In this document: in pieces, positions 21,896 through 30,960 of the stretch
Layout: every line of letters starts with the position of its first letter
Position numbering within the stretch: position 1 is the first letter of the stretch
Source of the DNA: Arachis hypogaea
Lineage: Eukaryota; Streptophyta; Magnoliopsida; Fabales; Fabaceae
DNA: 64,000 bases
NCBI RefSeq assembly: GCF_003086295.3
Contig: NC_092053.1
Location: 89,438,745-89,502,744, forward strand
Direction of reading: 5' to 3'
Notes under the pieces: generated by a model
Told to the model about the DNA's origin: nothing
The model's input: only the letters and a program-made list of their open reading frames with translations
The model's database searches: none
Program-made: the position numbers and the translations under genes

Positions 21896-21913
21896 TCCCC
21901 GGCAACGGCGCCA
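21896..21913 (-). other. Primer-binding site, tRNA-Asp
   Basis: TCCCCGGCAACGGCGCCA on the plus strand; the minus-strand sequence is the canonical site. Confidence 0.9.
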
Positions 21914-21919
21914 AAAACT

Positions 21920-21982
21920 TGGTATACGGAATCGTGATCGCACACTTTTCACACAGCTCCGTGCAGTTGACCAGCAAGTGCA
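21920..21982 (-). repeat. 5' LTR remnant of element D
   Basis: Only about 63 bp remain (plus-strand TGGTATACGGAATCGTGATC to CAGCAAGTGCA) before an abrupt join to type C LTR sequence at 21983. CAGCAAGTGCAC also occurs in the N LTR (26670), so this is the U5 end. Confidence 0.7.
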
Positions 21983-22714
21983 CTTGTTCATGGACTTTTG
22001 TTCACTTTGATTTCAATTAATGCAATTTATGTTTGATGTTCTTATTGTTTAATTGCTTTGCTGTTGTTGTTTTCATGCTTTGGTAGTTGTAGATCTTACA
22101 TTTCTTACAATTTTACCTTGCTTTCCTTTTGTGCCTTCTAAGTGTTTGATAAAATGCTTGGTTGGATTTTAGAGTAGATTTTCTATTCTTGGCTTGGGAT
22201 GGTAACTTGGGTGACCTTGAGTTGCTAATATCCAAGTGATTGATAATTGGTGTCCATTGACACTAGCTTTCACTAAGTCAATTAGTGAGTGGCTAGGACT
22301 TATAGATTGGGATTGATAAAGCTCATTTAACTTTTATTCACTTATTAGAGGATGACTTAATGGGATTGATCCTTGCAATTATCATGTTGTGGTTAGTGAC
22401 AAGGATAGAGATCCTTAACCATCAACCCTTGCCAAGACCTTTTTACCATTTGAGTTCCTTTACTTTCTTGTTATTTATGTTTCTTGTCCCTTATCACAAA
22501 ACCCCAAAATATACTTCCGATAACCAATAACATAAACACTTTCCTAGAATTCCTTGAGAGACAACCCGAGGTTTAAATACTTCGATTATTTTTATTAGGG
22601 TTTGTCCTTATGACAAACAAATTAAACTTTGATTGAGAATTAATTGTTGGTTAAGAACTATACTGGCAATAAGATTTCATTGAGAAATTCTTTACCGACA
22701 AAAATCTCACATCA
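21983..22714 (+). repeat. Partial type C LTR, second copy of 834-1511
   Basis: Starts at CTTGTTCATGG, matching 834, and ends AAATCTCACATCA like 1511. It retains a segment of about 56 bp (about 22556-22611) missing from the first copy, including CCGAGGTTTAAATACTTCG, a weakened form of the type C LTR hairpin. Confidence 0.85.
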
Positions 22715-24728
22715 GTACTTAGTTGGAAAGAGATTGTCAATGTCAAGTACGAGTTTCTCAAAACTTCGGATAATCAACGATTCCAATAGCATGTTTTCTA
22801 GCTTGAAAGTGATGACCATGTCCAGGTGATGTTCAACGTTCATGGAAAAATTATAACTCAACAAGTGATGAAACTCTACGCTAAAGTCAATAATATTGAG
22901 GAGTGTAATGTGGCTTTCCTGCTTCGTGCAGGAGGGTTAACCACTATCAATACATCCTTTCTAAAATGCAAATTTTGTATGAAAAATATATCAAAACAAC
23001 TCTATATCAAAACAAAAAAAAAAACATGAAATATATCAACGAATTCTCGTGATCAAGTTGTCCAACTTATGTCACCATTAGAGAAGCCTTTCCATATGGT
23101 GGTCTCTACTCTACTATCCCAAATTGACCAACCTCGTAATACATATATCAAACTAAATCATCACAAATATATTAAATGTCTGTACCTGATAAATAATAAG
23201 AATGCGAGTATATCATTATAGGGACCTATGGTGCATCAAGGACATTGGCAAGGTCATTTTTCTATGTCTATCACGTTGCAATGGATTGCACAACGCAGTG
23301 TAACGATTTGACTTTTGGCACATCATGACTACACCAATCATCAGGTGTTACTATTCAATTAAACCTAGGCAGCTCTAGACCTTATATTATATAATAATTA
23401 TGAGCTTGTAGCACTACTTGTGATCTCGAGTTAGTTGGTTTATATGTGTCATAACAAAAATATAAGTAGAGGAGAATCATACAATCATTCAGAATAATAT
23501 TAGAATTTATCAGTAACATATACTGCGCACATATAGCCACTAGGGCATAGTTTCATACATAAAGTCAGTTTGTACATTCGTCCCCACTTATATACATAGT
23601 ATCCATACATAGTAGCTAGATATATACATGGTTGACACGCAGGCACCAGCCTACGGACGAGCCCCTAGTTTAGAGCCTGCCTACGAAGCAAAATCCTACC
23701 CCTCCTAAAGATTGTTCACAATGAGGGTGACAACTAGAAACTAGACAAATTACTACTGCTATCTACATACGAGCCTATCATACAATGTCGTTGAGCTGAT
23801 ACTCCAACTTTCAATCACGCCCCTCATCCTCATGTAACAAACTAGAGACTAGGTTGATAATCATACGATCCTCGCCACCCTCGGGTTCTTTAGGTGGATC
23901 CTCCTTAGATGCAGTCGATAGGAAGTCATTAAACATGATTATAGAGAAGAACTTGCCTATGACACCAAACTGCTCCACCATCAAATCAAAAGGATGGTAG
24001 TTGGGTACGGGCTCTTATAGAATCAGTGGCTCTAGCACAGTGTCAAACCAGTGTGGGTACTCGAGTAGGAAGAAGGTAGGGGGCTCCTCTGGTATCATTG
24101 GCTTTGGCATAGGGTCCATATGGTATTGGGGTTATGACAGGAAAGGATAGTAGGTGTCACCAGGGTCCAATAGTAGAAAATCATAAGGAGAATCAGGATC
24201 GAACTCGGGACTCAGTAGAGGATGATTGAAAGGTTGCTCCAGAAGAAAGTACATATGTGTACGTAGCTCACGCAACCTGAAAGTCCTGCCCCATGTGAGA
24301 TCCTCATAGCGGCCTAGTAGAGGGTACTCAAAGAATAACACTCCTGAGCCCATATGTAGAACAGGGGAAAAAAGAGGGATAAGAACCTAAGGTTCGCAGC
24401 AGTGTGTGAACGGAAGGTCGGGGATTTGGGTATTTAGCACTAGGGAGTTTGTTACTAAGCTCCCAATTTACCCCCAACATATGTTCTATCTAATATTTAT
24501 ACAATAGAGAAGGTAAATGACAACAGATATAAATACACATACAAGCACAAGTCACAAAGAGATGCAACACATAGGCATGATGCATGTCTTGCCCTATGCA
24601 AGCCATGAGCTCATGCGTCAGTTGACTACCCGTAACCCGACGTTACTAGGGACTATGCATGAATACGGTCTCTTACTCCATTAGTCCTCCAATGTACATC
24701 ATGGTCGATTGTAACCATGTTAGCCCTG
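22715..24728. other. Second copy of the non-LTR flank
   Basis: Collinear with 1512-3522 at roughly 98-99% identity by eye. Includes the possible transposase fragment (about 22730-22905) and the broken minus ORF (23811-24353). The remainder shows no convincing gene. Confidence 0.8.
23811..24353 (-). pseudogene. Unknown acidic ORF, second copy, further degraded
   Basis: Same frame as 2606-3148 with the shared TAA, plus an extra nonsense change near 24017 where the first copy has GAA and this has TAA. The N-terminal 73 codons (24132-24353) are intact apart from one substitution at the end (FLS for FLP). Confidence 0.45.
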
Positions 24729-26305
24729 TGATGACAAGTCATATTAGCCTAGTTTCACTAGCCTTTTTCTTTTGTTTTCAATTGAATTATGCACTTTCTT
24801 GAGCCATAAGCAAGCCAATTGGGTAGATTTTTATACTTCCTTTGATTTAATCAACCATGTATGAATTAATGCAATTTCATGAGGTTTTATGCTATAATTG
24901 TCACATATTATGAAAGAATGAATATCTCATGGTTTTAAGCATAGCTTTGATGTGTTTGGTTGATTAATGATAGGTGAAGAAAGCTTGGAGAAAGGTTGAA
25001 GCAAGGAGGAATGGCTAGGAGGAAGAGAGGACAAAAAGTTTGAGCAAAAGTTTGCCTCAAACTTTAGCTCAAACTTTTGGAATAAGTGAAAATGAACCAA
25101 GGAGCAAAAAGCTGGACCAAAGGTTTGCCTCAAACTTTTGTGCAAACTTTTGTGCAAAAAGCTGGACCAAAAGTTTGCCTCAAACTTTTGTGCAAACTTT
25201 TGGGCAAAAAGCTGGAGCAAAAGTTTGCCTCAAACTTTTACTCAAACTTTTACTCAAGCTTTTATGATTGCAAACCCGGTTCAATTCGGTTCTTCTCCAA
25301 ACTCCAAGAGCAATCAACCAAGGCCTCTATCAACCCGATTCCATCAAGAGCAAAGGCCCAATTGAAGGCTTGAAGACCATTTGAAGAAAGTGTATAAATA
25401 GCATAGGATTTAAGTTTTTCAGAGAGCTTTTCCCTTTTAGTTTTCATAGAGAGTTTTTCGGAGAGCTTTTGGTGTGAAGTGAATTTTAATTTCTAAGTCT
25501 CGGGGAAGGAGAATTGAATTCCCTTCCTCTTAGTTTTCTTGCTTTCAATTTCAATTACAATTGTCTTGGATCTTGGGTTGGAGAATTGGAGGAAATCTGT
25601 TTCAATCTCACCTTGAGATCTTGTTTAATTCTCTGCTTAATTGAATTTCAGTTTCGGTTAATTGCTTCTTCATCTATTTTCTTTGCAATTTACATTTCCT
25701 TTGCTATTGTTCTTGTTGGATCTAGGAAGGCATTGAGATCTAGACTTAGTTATCTAGTCTCTTGGGCCCTGAGATCTGAATTCCAATTTTACATCCTCTG
25801 TTTAATGCTTTTCAATCTCATTTACATTTCTGTTTTTAGATCCGATTCAATCCAAGTTATCTTCTACTTCTCTGTTCGTTGCAATTTACTTTTCCTTGTT
25901 TAAATTCTGCAAATCCAATTCCCAATTCCCTTTACAATTCAAGCCATTTACATTTCTTGCAATTTAAGATTCTGCAATTTACATTTCTTGCGTTCTAAGT
26001 TTCTGCCATTTAATTTCTTGTTCTTTAAGATTCAGCACTTTAAATTTCAGTTCTCTTTACTTTCATGCAATTCACCCACTCCCTTTACTTTCTCTGCAAT
26101 TTAAATTCTGCAAATCACAAATCTCTCAACCAAATCTTGATTCGCGTGACTAAATCAACCACTAAGCTAAAATTGCTCAATCCTTCAATCCCTGTGGGAT
26201 CGACCTCACTCCCGTGAGTTATTATTACTTGATGCGACCCGGTGCACTTGCCGGTTAGTTTTGGGTGTTTTGGAGAAATTCGTTTTTCCACAAAAATACT
26301 CATCA
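24729..26305 (+). repeat. 5' LTR of type A element B (1,577 bp)
   Basis: Same ends as 3523-5049. It is about 50 bp longer because it has one more AAAGTTTGCCTCAAACTTTT unit (25030-25260). TATAAATAG at 25393-25401. Confidence 0.9.
25393..25401 (+). promoter_or_regulatory. LTR TATA box
   Basis: TATAAATAG after GTG, as in the other type A LTRs. Confidence 0.6.
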
Positions 26306-26311
26306 AGTTTT

Positions 26312-26329
26312 TGGCGCCGTTGCCGGGGA
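26312..26329 (+). other. Primer-binding site, tRNA-Asp
   Basis: TGGCGCCGTTGCCGGGGA six bases after the 5' LTR of element B. Confidence 0.9.
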
Positions 26330-26547
26330 TTGATTAGATTGACAATGATTAAGTGAGGTGGTGATCTAGATCAAGCATTTTTTCTTTATTTTTCTCTAAT
26401 TTTGACTAACCCACTAACTGTTCGAATTTTTGCCTAAACTAACACTAACTTTGCTCTCTCAGTAGAGTATATTGCTTTTCTGGTTCTGTGTCTGTTTCTT
26501 GTTGTTCTGTACAACAAAAGCAATTTTCTTTTGATTTTCTCTCAAAG

Positions 26548-26552
26548 CCTAT
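26548..26552. other. Target-site duplication, left
   Basis: CCTAT, repeated at 36818-36822. Copy A has uninterrupted AAAGCCTATTAACTG at the same place (about 5287-5301), confirming the empty site. Confidence 0.95.
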
Positions 26553-27701
26553 TGGTGCACGAAATTGTGATGTCCAGGCTCGAACAATCCCTGGTAATGG
26601 CTCCAAAGCTTGGTGCTTTGATCTTAATTCATAATTGTCACAACTTCGATACAACTAACCAGCAAGTGCACTGGGTCGTCCAAGTAATACCTTACGTGAG
26701 TAAGGGTCGAATCCCACGGAGATTGTTGGTATGAAGCAAGCTATGGTCACCTTGCAAATCTCAGTCAGGCAGATATAAAGTGATAATGGAGTTTTCGAAA
26801 TTTAATAATAGAATAGGGATAGAGATACTTATGTAATTCATTGGTGAGAATTTCAGATAAGAGAATGGAGATGCTTTTCGTTCCTCTGAACCTCTGCTTT
26901 CCTGCTGTCTTCATCCAATCAGTCTCACTCCTTTCCATGGCTGGCTTTATGTGATACATCACCACTGTCAATGGCTACTTTCGGTCATCTCACGGGAAAA
27001 TGATCCAATGCCCTGTCACGGCACGGCTAATCGTCTGGAGGCATCACCCTTGTCAATGGCTTCATCTTATCCTCTCAGTGAATAATATGCTCACGCACCC
27101 TGTCACGGCACGGCTATTCATCTGTCGGTTCTCGATCATGCTGGAATAGGATTTACTATCCTTTTGCGTCTGTCACTAACGCCCTGCAATCGCGAGTTAG
27201 GAGCTCGTCACAGTCATTCAATCATTGAATCCTACTCGGAATACCACAGACAAGGTTTAGACCTTCCGGATTCTCTTGAATGCCGCCATCATTCTAGCTT
27301 ACGCCACGAAGATTCTGGTTAGGAGATCTAAGAGATATTCATTCTAGCTTAATTCATGTAGAACAGAAGTGTTTGTCAGGCACGCATTCATAAGGGAGAA
27401 GGATGATGAGCGTCACACATAATCATCACCTTCATCATGTTCTTGGGTGCGAATGGATATCTTAGAAGCGAAATAAGAAGAATTGAATAGAAAACAGTAG
27501 TACTTTGCATTAATCTTTGAGGAACAGCAGAGCTCCACACCTTAATCTATGGAGTGTAGAAACTCTACCGTTGAAAATACATAAGTGAAGGTCCAGGCAT
27601 GGCCGAGATGGCCAGCTCCCTTGATCTAAGAACAATGCGTTCAAAGATGATCCTAAGATCCTAAGATGATCAAAAGATGCCTAATACAATAGTAAGAGGT
27701 C

Positions 27702-27710
27702 CTATTTATA
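27702..27710 (-). promoter_or_regulatory. LTR TATA box
   Basis: CTATTTATA on the plus strand, i.e. TATAAATAG in sense; also at 36209-36217 in the 5' LTR. Confidence 0.6.
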
Positions 27711-27830
27711 ATAAACTAGCTACTAGGGTTTACATGAGTAAGTATTTGATGTATAAATCCACTTCCGGGGCCCACTTGTTGTGTGTTTGGGCTGAGCTTA
27801 AGTGTTGCACGTGCAGAGGCCATTTGTGGA

Positions 27831-27935
27831 GTTGAACGCCAGTTTTTGTGCCAGTTTGGGCGTTCAACTCTGGTTTTGGATCCTTTTCTGGCGCTGGACG
27901 CCAGATTTGGGTAGAAAGCTGGCGTTGAACGCCAG
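27831..27935. repeat. U3 hairpins, type N LTR
   Basis: Three inverted repeats: GTTGAACGCC with GGCGTTCAAC (27831-27868), TCTGGCG-CTGGA-CGCCAGA (27887-27905) and CTGGCG-TTGAA-CGCCAG (27919-27935). They lie about 120-230 bp upstream of the TATA box in sense orientation. Duplicated in the 5' LTR near 36338-36442. Confidence 0.85.
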
Positions 27936-28310
27936 TTTACGTCGTCTATTCTTGGCCAAAGTATGGACTATTATACATTGCTGGAAAGCCCTGGATGTCT
28001 ACTTTCCAACGCAATTGGAAGCGCGCCATTTCGAGTTCTGTAGCTCCAGAAATTCCACTTTGAGTGCAGGGAGGTCAGAATCCAACAGCATCAGCAGTCC
28101 TTTTTCAACCTCTGAATCTGATTTCTGCTCAAGTCCCTCAATTTCAGCCAGAAAATACCTGAAATCACAGAAAAACACAAAAACTCATAGTAAAGTCCAG
28201 AAATGTGAATTTAACACAAAATCTATTAAAAACATCCCTAAAAGTAACTAGATCCTACTAAAAACATACTAAAAACAATGTCAAAAAGCGTATAAATTAT
28301 CCGCTCATCA

Positions 28311-28326
28311 CAACACCAAACTTAAA
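28311..28326 (-). other. Polypurine tract, type N
   Basis: CAACACCAAACTTAAA on the plus strand (sense TTTAAGTTTGGTGTTG) directly abuts the 3' LTR. Confidence 0.65.
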
Positions 28327-29824
28327 TTGTTGCTTGTCCCCAAGCAACTGAAAATCAAAATAGGATAAAAAGAATAGAATATACTATAAATTCCAAACTA
28401 TCAATGAAACATAGCTCCAATCAAATGAGCGGGACTTATAGCTTTTTGCCTCTTGAATAGTTTTGGCATCTCATTTTATCCATTGAGGTTCAGAATGATT
28501 GGCATCTATAGGAACTCAGAGTTCAGATAGTGTTATTGATTCTCCTAGTTCAGTATGATGATTCTTGAACACAGCTATTTTATGAGTCTTGGCCGTGGCC
28601 CTAAGCACTTTGTTTTCCAGTATTACCACCGGATACATAAATGCCACAGACACATAATTGGGTGAACCTTTTCAGATTGTGACTCAGCTTTGCTAAAGTC
28701 CCCAATTAGAGATGTCCAGGGTTCTTAAGCACACTCTTTTTTTTTGCTTTGGACCTTGACTTTAACCGCTCAGTCTCAAGTTTTCACTTGACACCTACAC
28801 GCCACAAGCACATGGTTAGGGACAACTTGGTTTAGCCGCTTAGACCATGATTTTATTCCTTTAGGCCCTCCTATCCACTGATGCTCAAAGCCTTGGGATC
28901 CTTTTTATTTGCCCTTGCCTTTTGGTTTTAAGGGTTATTGGCTTTTTGCTCTTGCCTCTTGGTTTTAAGAGCTTTTGGCTTTTTCTGCTTACTTTTTCTT
29001 TTTCTTTCTATTTTTTTTTTCGCCTATTTTTTTTTTTCTGCAAGCTTTGTTCTTTGCTGCTTTTTCTTGCTTCAAAAATCATTTTTATGATTTTTCAGAT
29101 TATCAAATAACATGTCTCCTAGTCATCATTCTTTCAAGAGCCAACATATTTAACATTCTTAAACAACAACTTCAAAAGACATATGCACTGTTCAAGCATA
29201 CATTCAGAAAATAAGAAGCATTGTCACCACATTCAGAAAATGATTCTTGCTTCAAGAATCATTTTTATGATTTTTCAGATTATCAAATAACATGTCTCCT
29301 AGTCATCATTCTTTCAAGAGCCAACATATTTAACATTCTTAAACAACAACTTCAAAAGACATATGCACTGTTCAAGCATACATTCAGAAAATAAGAAGCA
29401 TTGTCACCACATCAATATAATTAAACTAAGTTCAAGGATAAATTCGAAACTCATGTACTTCTTGTTCTTTTGAATTAAAACATTTTTCATTTAAGAGAGG
29501 TGATGGATTCATAGGACATTTATAACTTTAAGACAAAGTTACTAACTACTAATGATCATGTAATGAAGACACAAACATGGATAAGCACATAACATAGAAA
29601 ACGAAAAACAGAAGAAATAAGAACAAGGAATGAATCCACCTTAATGATGGTGGCGTTTCCTTCTTGAGGAACCAATGATGTCCTTGAGCTCTTCTATGTC
29701 TCTTCCTTGTCTTTATTGCTCCTCCTTCATTGCTTTTAGATCTTCTCTGATTTCATGAAGGATGATGGAGTGCTCTTGATGTTCCACCCTTAGTTGCTTC
29801 CAATAATTGTGTGGAAGAAAATGT
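28327..29824 (-). other. Type N 3' non-coding region
   Basis: No supported ORF. Opens with GCTTGTCCCCAAGCAAC, the inverted repeat next to the polypurine tract, and contains a T-rich plus-strand tract (28969-29050, purine in sense) and a tandem duplication (29064-29412). Confidence 0.55.
29064..29412. repeat. Tandem duplication, period 180 bp
   Basis: 169 bp at 29064-29232 recurs almost unchanged at 29244-29412, with a short linker containing CATTCAGAAAATGA. I saw one substitution near the start (CAAAAATC versus CAAGAATC). Confidence 0.9.
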
Positions 29825-29891
29825 ATCCCCTGAGGTATCTCAGGGATCTCTTGATTTGCAGTCAAATGTTCTACCACTGAGCTATAGACCC
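29825..29891 (-). tRNA. tRNA-Cys(GCA)-like sequence, degenerate
   Basis: The minus strand reads GGGTCTATAGCTCAGTGGTA, then GAACATTTGACTGCAAATCA. This matches the 5' half of plant tRNA-Cys: acceptor, D-arm with TAGCTCAGTGGTAGA, and anticodon arm TTTGA-CTGCAAA-TCAAG with anticodon GCA. The D-stem has one mismatch (GAAC for GAGC). The T-arm is replaced by CCTGA-GATACC-TCAGG, lacking the TTCAA loop, and the 3' acceptor strand does not pair with GGGTCTA. It is probably a non-functional captured tRNA gene inside the retroelement's 3' region; next to it the sequence resumes matching element D at about 16930. Confidence 0.6.
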
Positions 29892-30360
29892 TTGATGGAA
29901 GCTTTTGTCTTCCCTTTCCTCTTTCTAGAGGTTTCTCTGGCCTTAGGTGCCATCAATGGTTATGGAAAAAAACAAAAAAGCTATGCTTTTACCACACCAA
30001 ACTTAGAATGTTGCTCGCCCTCGAGTAAAAGAAGAAAGAATAGAAGAATAAGAAGAAGATATGGAGGAGATGGAAGGAGATGTGTATTCGGCCATATGGG
30101 TGGGATTGGGTGGGAAAGAGATGTTGAATTTTGAAGGAAAGTGGGTGTTTGGATGTGAGTGGTAAAGGGTTAATTAGGGAAGAGTGTTTATTGGGAATAG
30201 AGGATGATTGAGAAGAGAGAAGAGAGTGAGTGGAGGTGGGTGGGGATCCTGTGGGATCCACAGATCCTGAGGTGATCCTGTGAGGTCCACAGATCTTGAG
30301 GTGTCAAGGCATTTACATTCCTGCACCAATTTAGGCATGTAAAATGCCCTTGCACACAAC

Positions 30361-30550
30361 TCTGGGCGTTCAGCGCCAGGTTGGCCCATTTTGGGCGTTC
30401 AACGCCCATTTGCTGCCATTTCTGGCATTGAACGCCAGAACCATGCTTGTTCTGGGCGTTCAGCGCCAGGATGCTGCCCATTCTGGGCGTTCAGCGCCAG
30501 AACCATGCTCTGTTCTGGCGTTTGAACGCCAGGCAGATGCTCCTCCAGGG
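30361..30550. repeat. GGCGTTCAGCGCC hairpin array, type N interior
   Basis: Six or so inverted repeats such as GGGCGTTCAACGCCC, CTGGCATTGAACGCCAG and CTGGCGTTTGAACGCCAG, followed by CTCCAGGGTGTG at 30543-30554, as in element D. Confidence 0.8.
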
Positions 30551-30670
30551 TGTGATTTTTCTTCTGCTGTTTTTGATTCTGTTTTCAATTTTTATATTTA
30601 TTTTGTGACTCCACATGATCATGAACCTAAGAAAACATGAAAAACAATAAAAATAAGAATTAGATAAACA

Positions 30671-30716
30671 TTGGGTTGCCTCCCAACAAGCGCTTCTTTA
30701 ATGTCAATAGCTTGAC
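30671..30716 (-). promoter_or_regulatory. Conserved post-ORF stem-loop
   Basis: Plus strand TTGGG-TTGCCT-CCCAA, then CAAGCGCTTCTTTAATGTCA; reverse sense matches the block at 5471-5518. Confidence 0.65.
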
Positions 30717-30960
30717 AGTGGGCTCTCATGGAGCCTCACAGATGTGCAGAGCTTTGTTGAGACTCTCCAACACCAAACTTAGAGTTTGGATATGGGAGTT
30801 CAACACCAAACTTAGAGTTTGGTTGTGGCCTCCCAACACCAAACTTAGAGTTTGACTGTGGGGGCTCTGGTTGACTCTGCTTGGAGAGAAGCTTTTTCTG
30901 CTTCCTCTCCATGGTTGCAGAGGGGGATCCTTGAGTTTTAAACACAAGGGAGTTCTCATT

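Larger units (their letters stand above)
16115..21982 (-). mobile_element. Type N element D, minus strand, truncated at both ends
   Basis: In minus-strand order: a 5' LTR remnant (21982-21920), primer site, a leader of about 1.7 kb, a broken gag-protease, post-ORF stem-loop, hairpin array, and a broken plant-transposon-type ORF cut by the type C insertion at 16114. Gag and leader match the N element at 26553-36817, but the post-gag part differs. Confidence 0.8.
26553..28310 (-). repeat. 3' LTR of type N element
   Basis: Plus strand reads TGGTGCACGAAATTGTGATG to TTATCCGCTCATCA. In sense order it holds a terminal palindrome (28287-28305), U3 hairpins (27831-27935), TATAAATAG (27702-27710) and the CTTAC-GTGA-GTAAG hairpin (26691-26704). 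Confidence 0.95.

Noticed and set aside
24927..25373. Several SKSLxQTF-repeat ORFs on both strands in type A LTRs
   Set aside because: Translations of the CAAACTTTTG/CAAAAGTTTG tandem units in U3; they appear in all frames and change with unit number.
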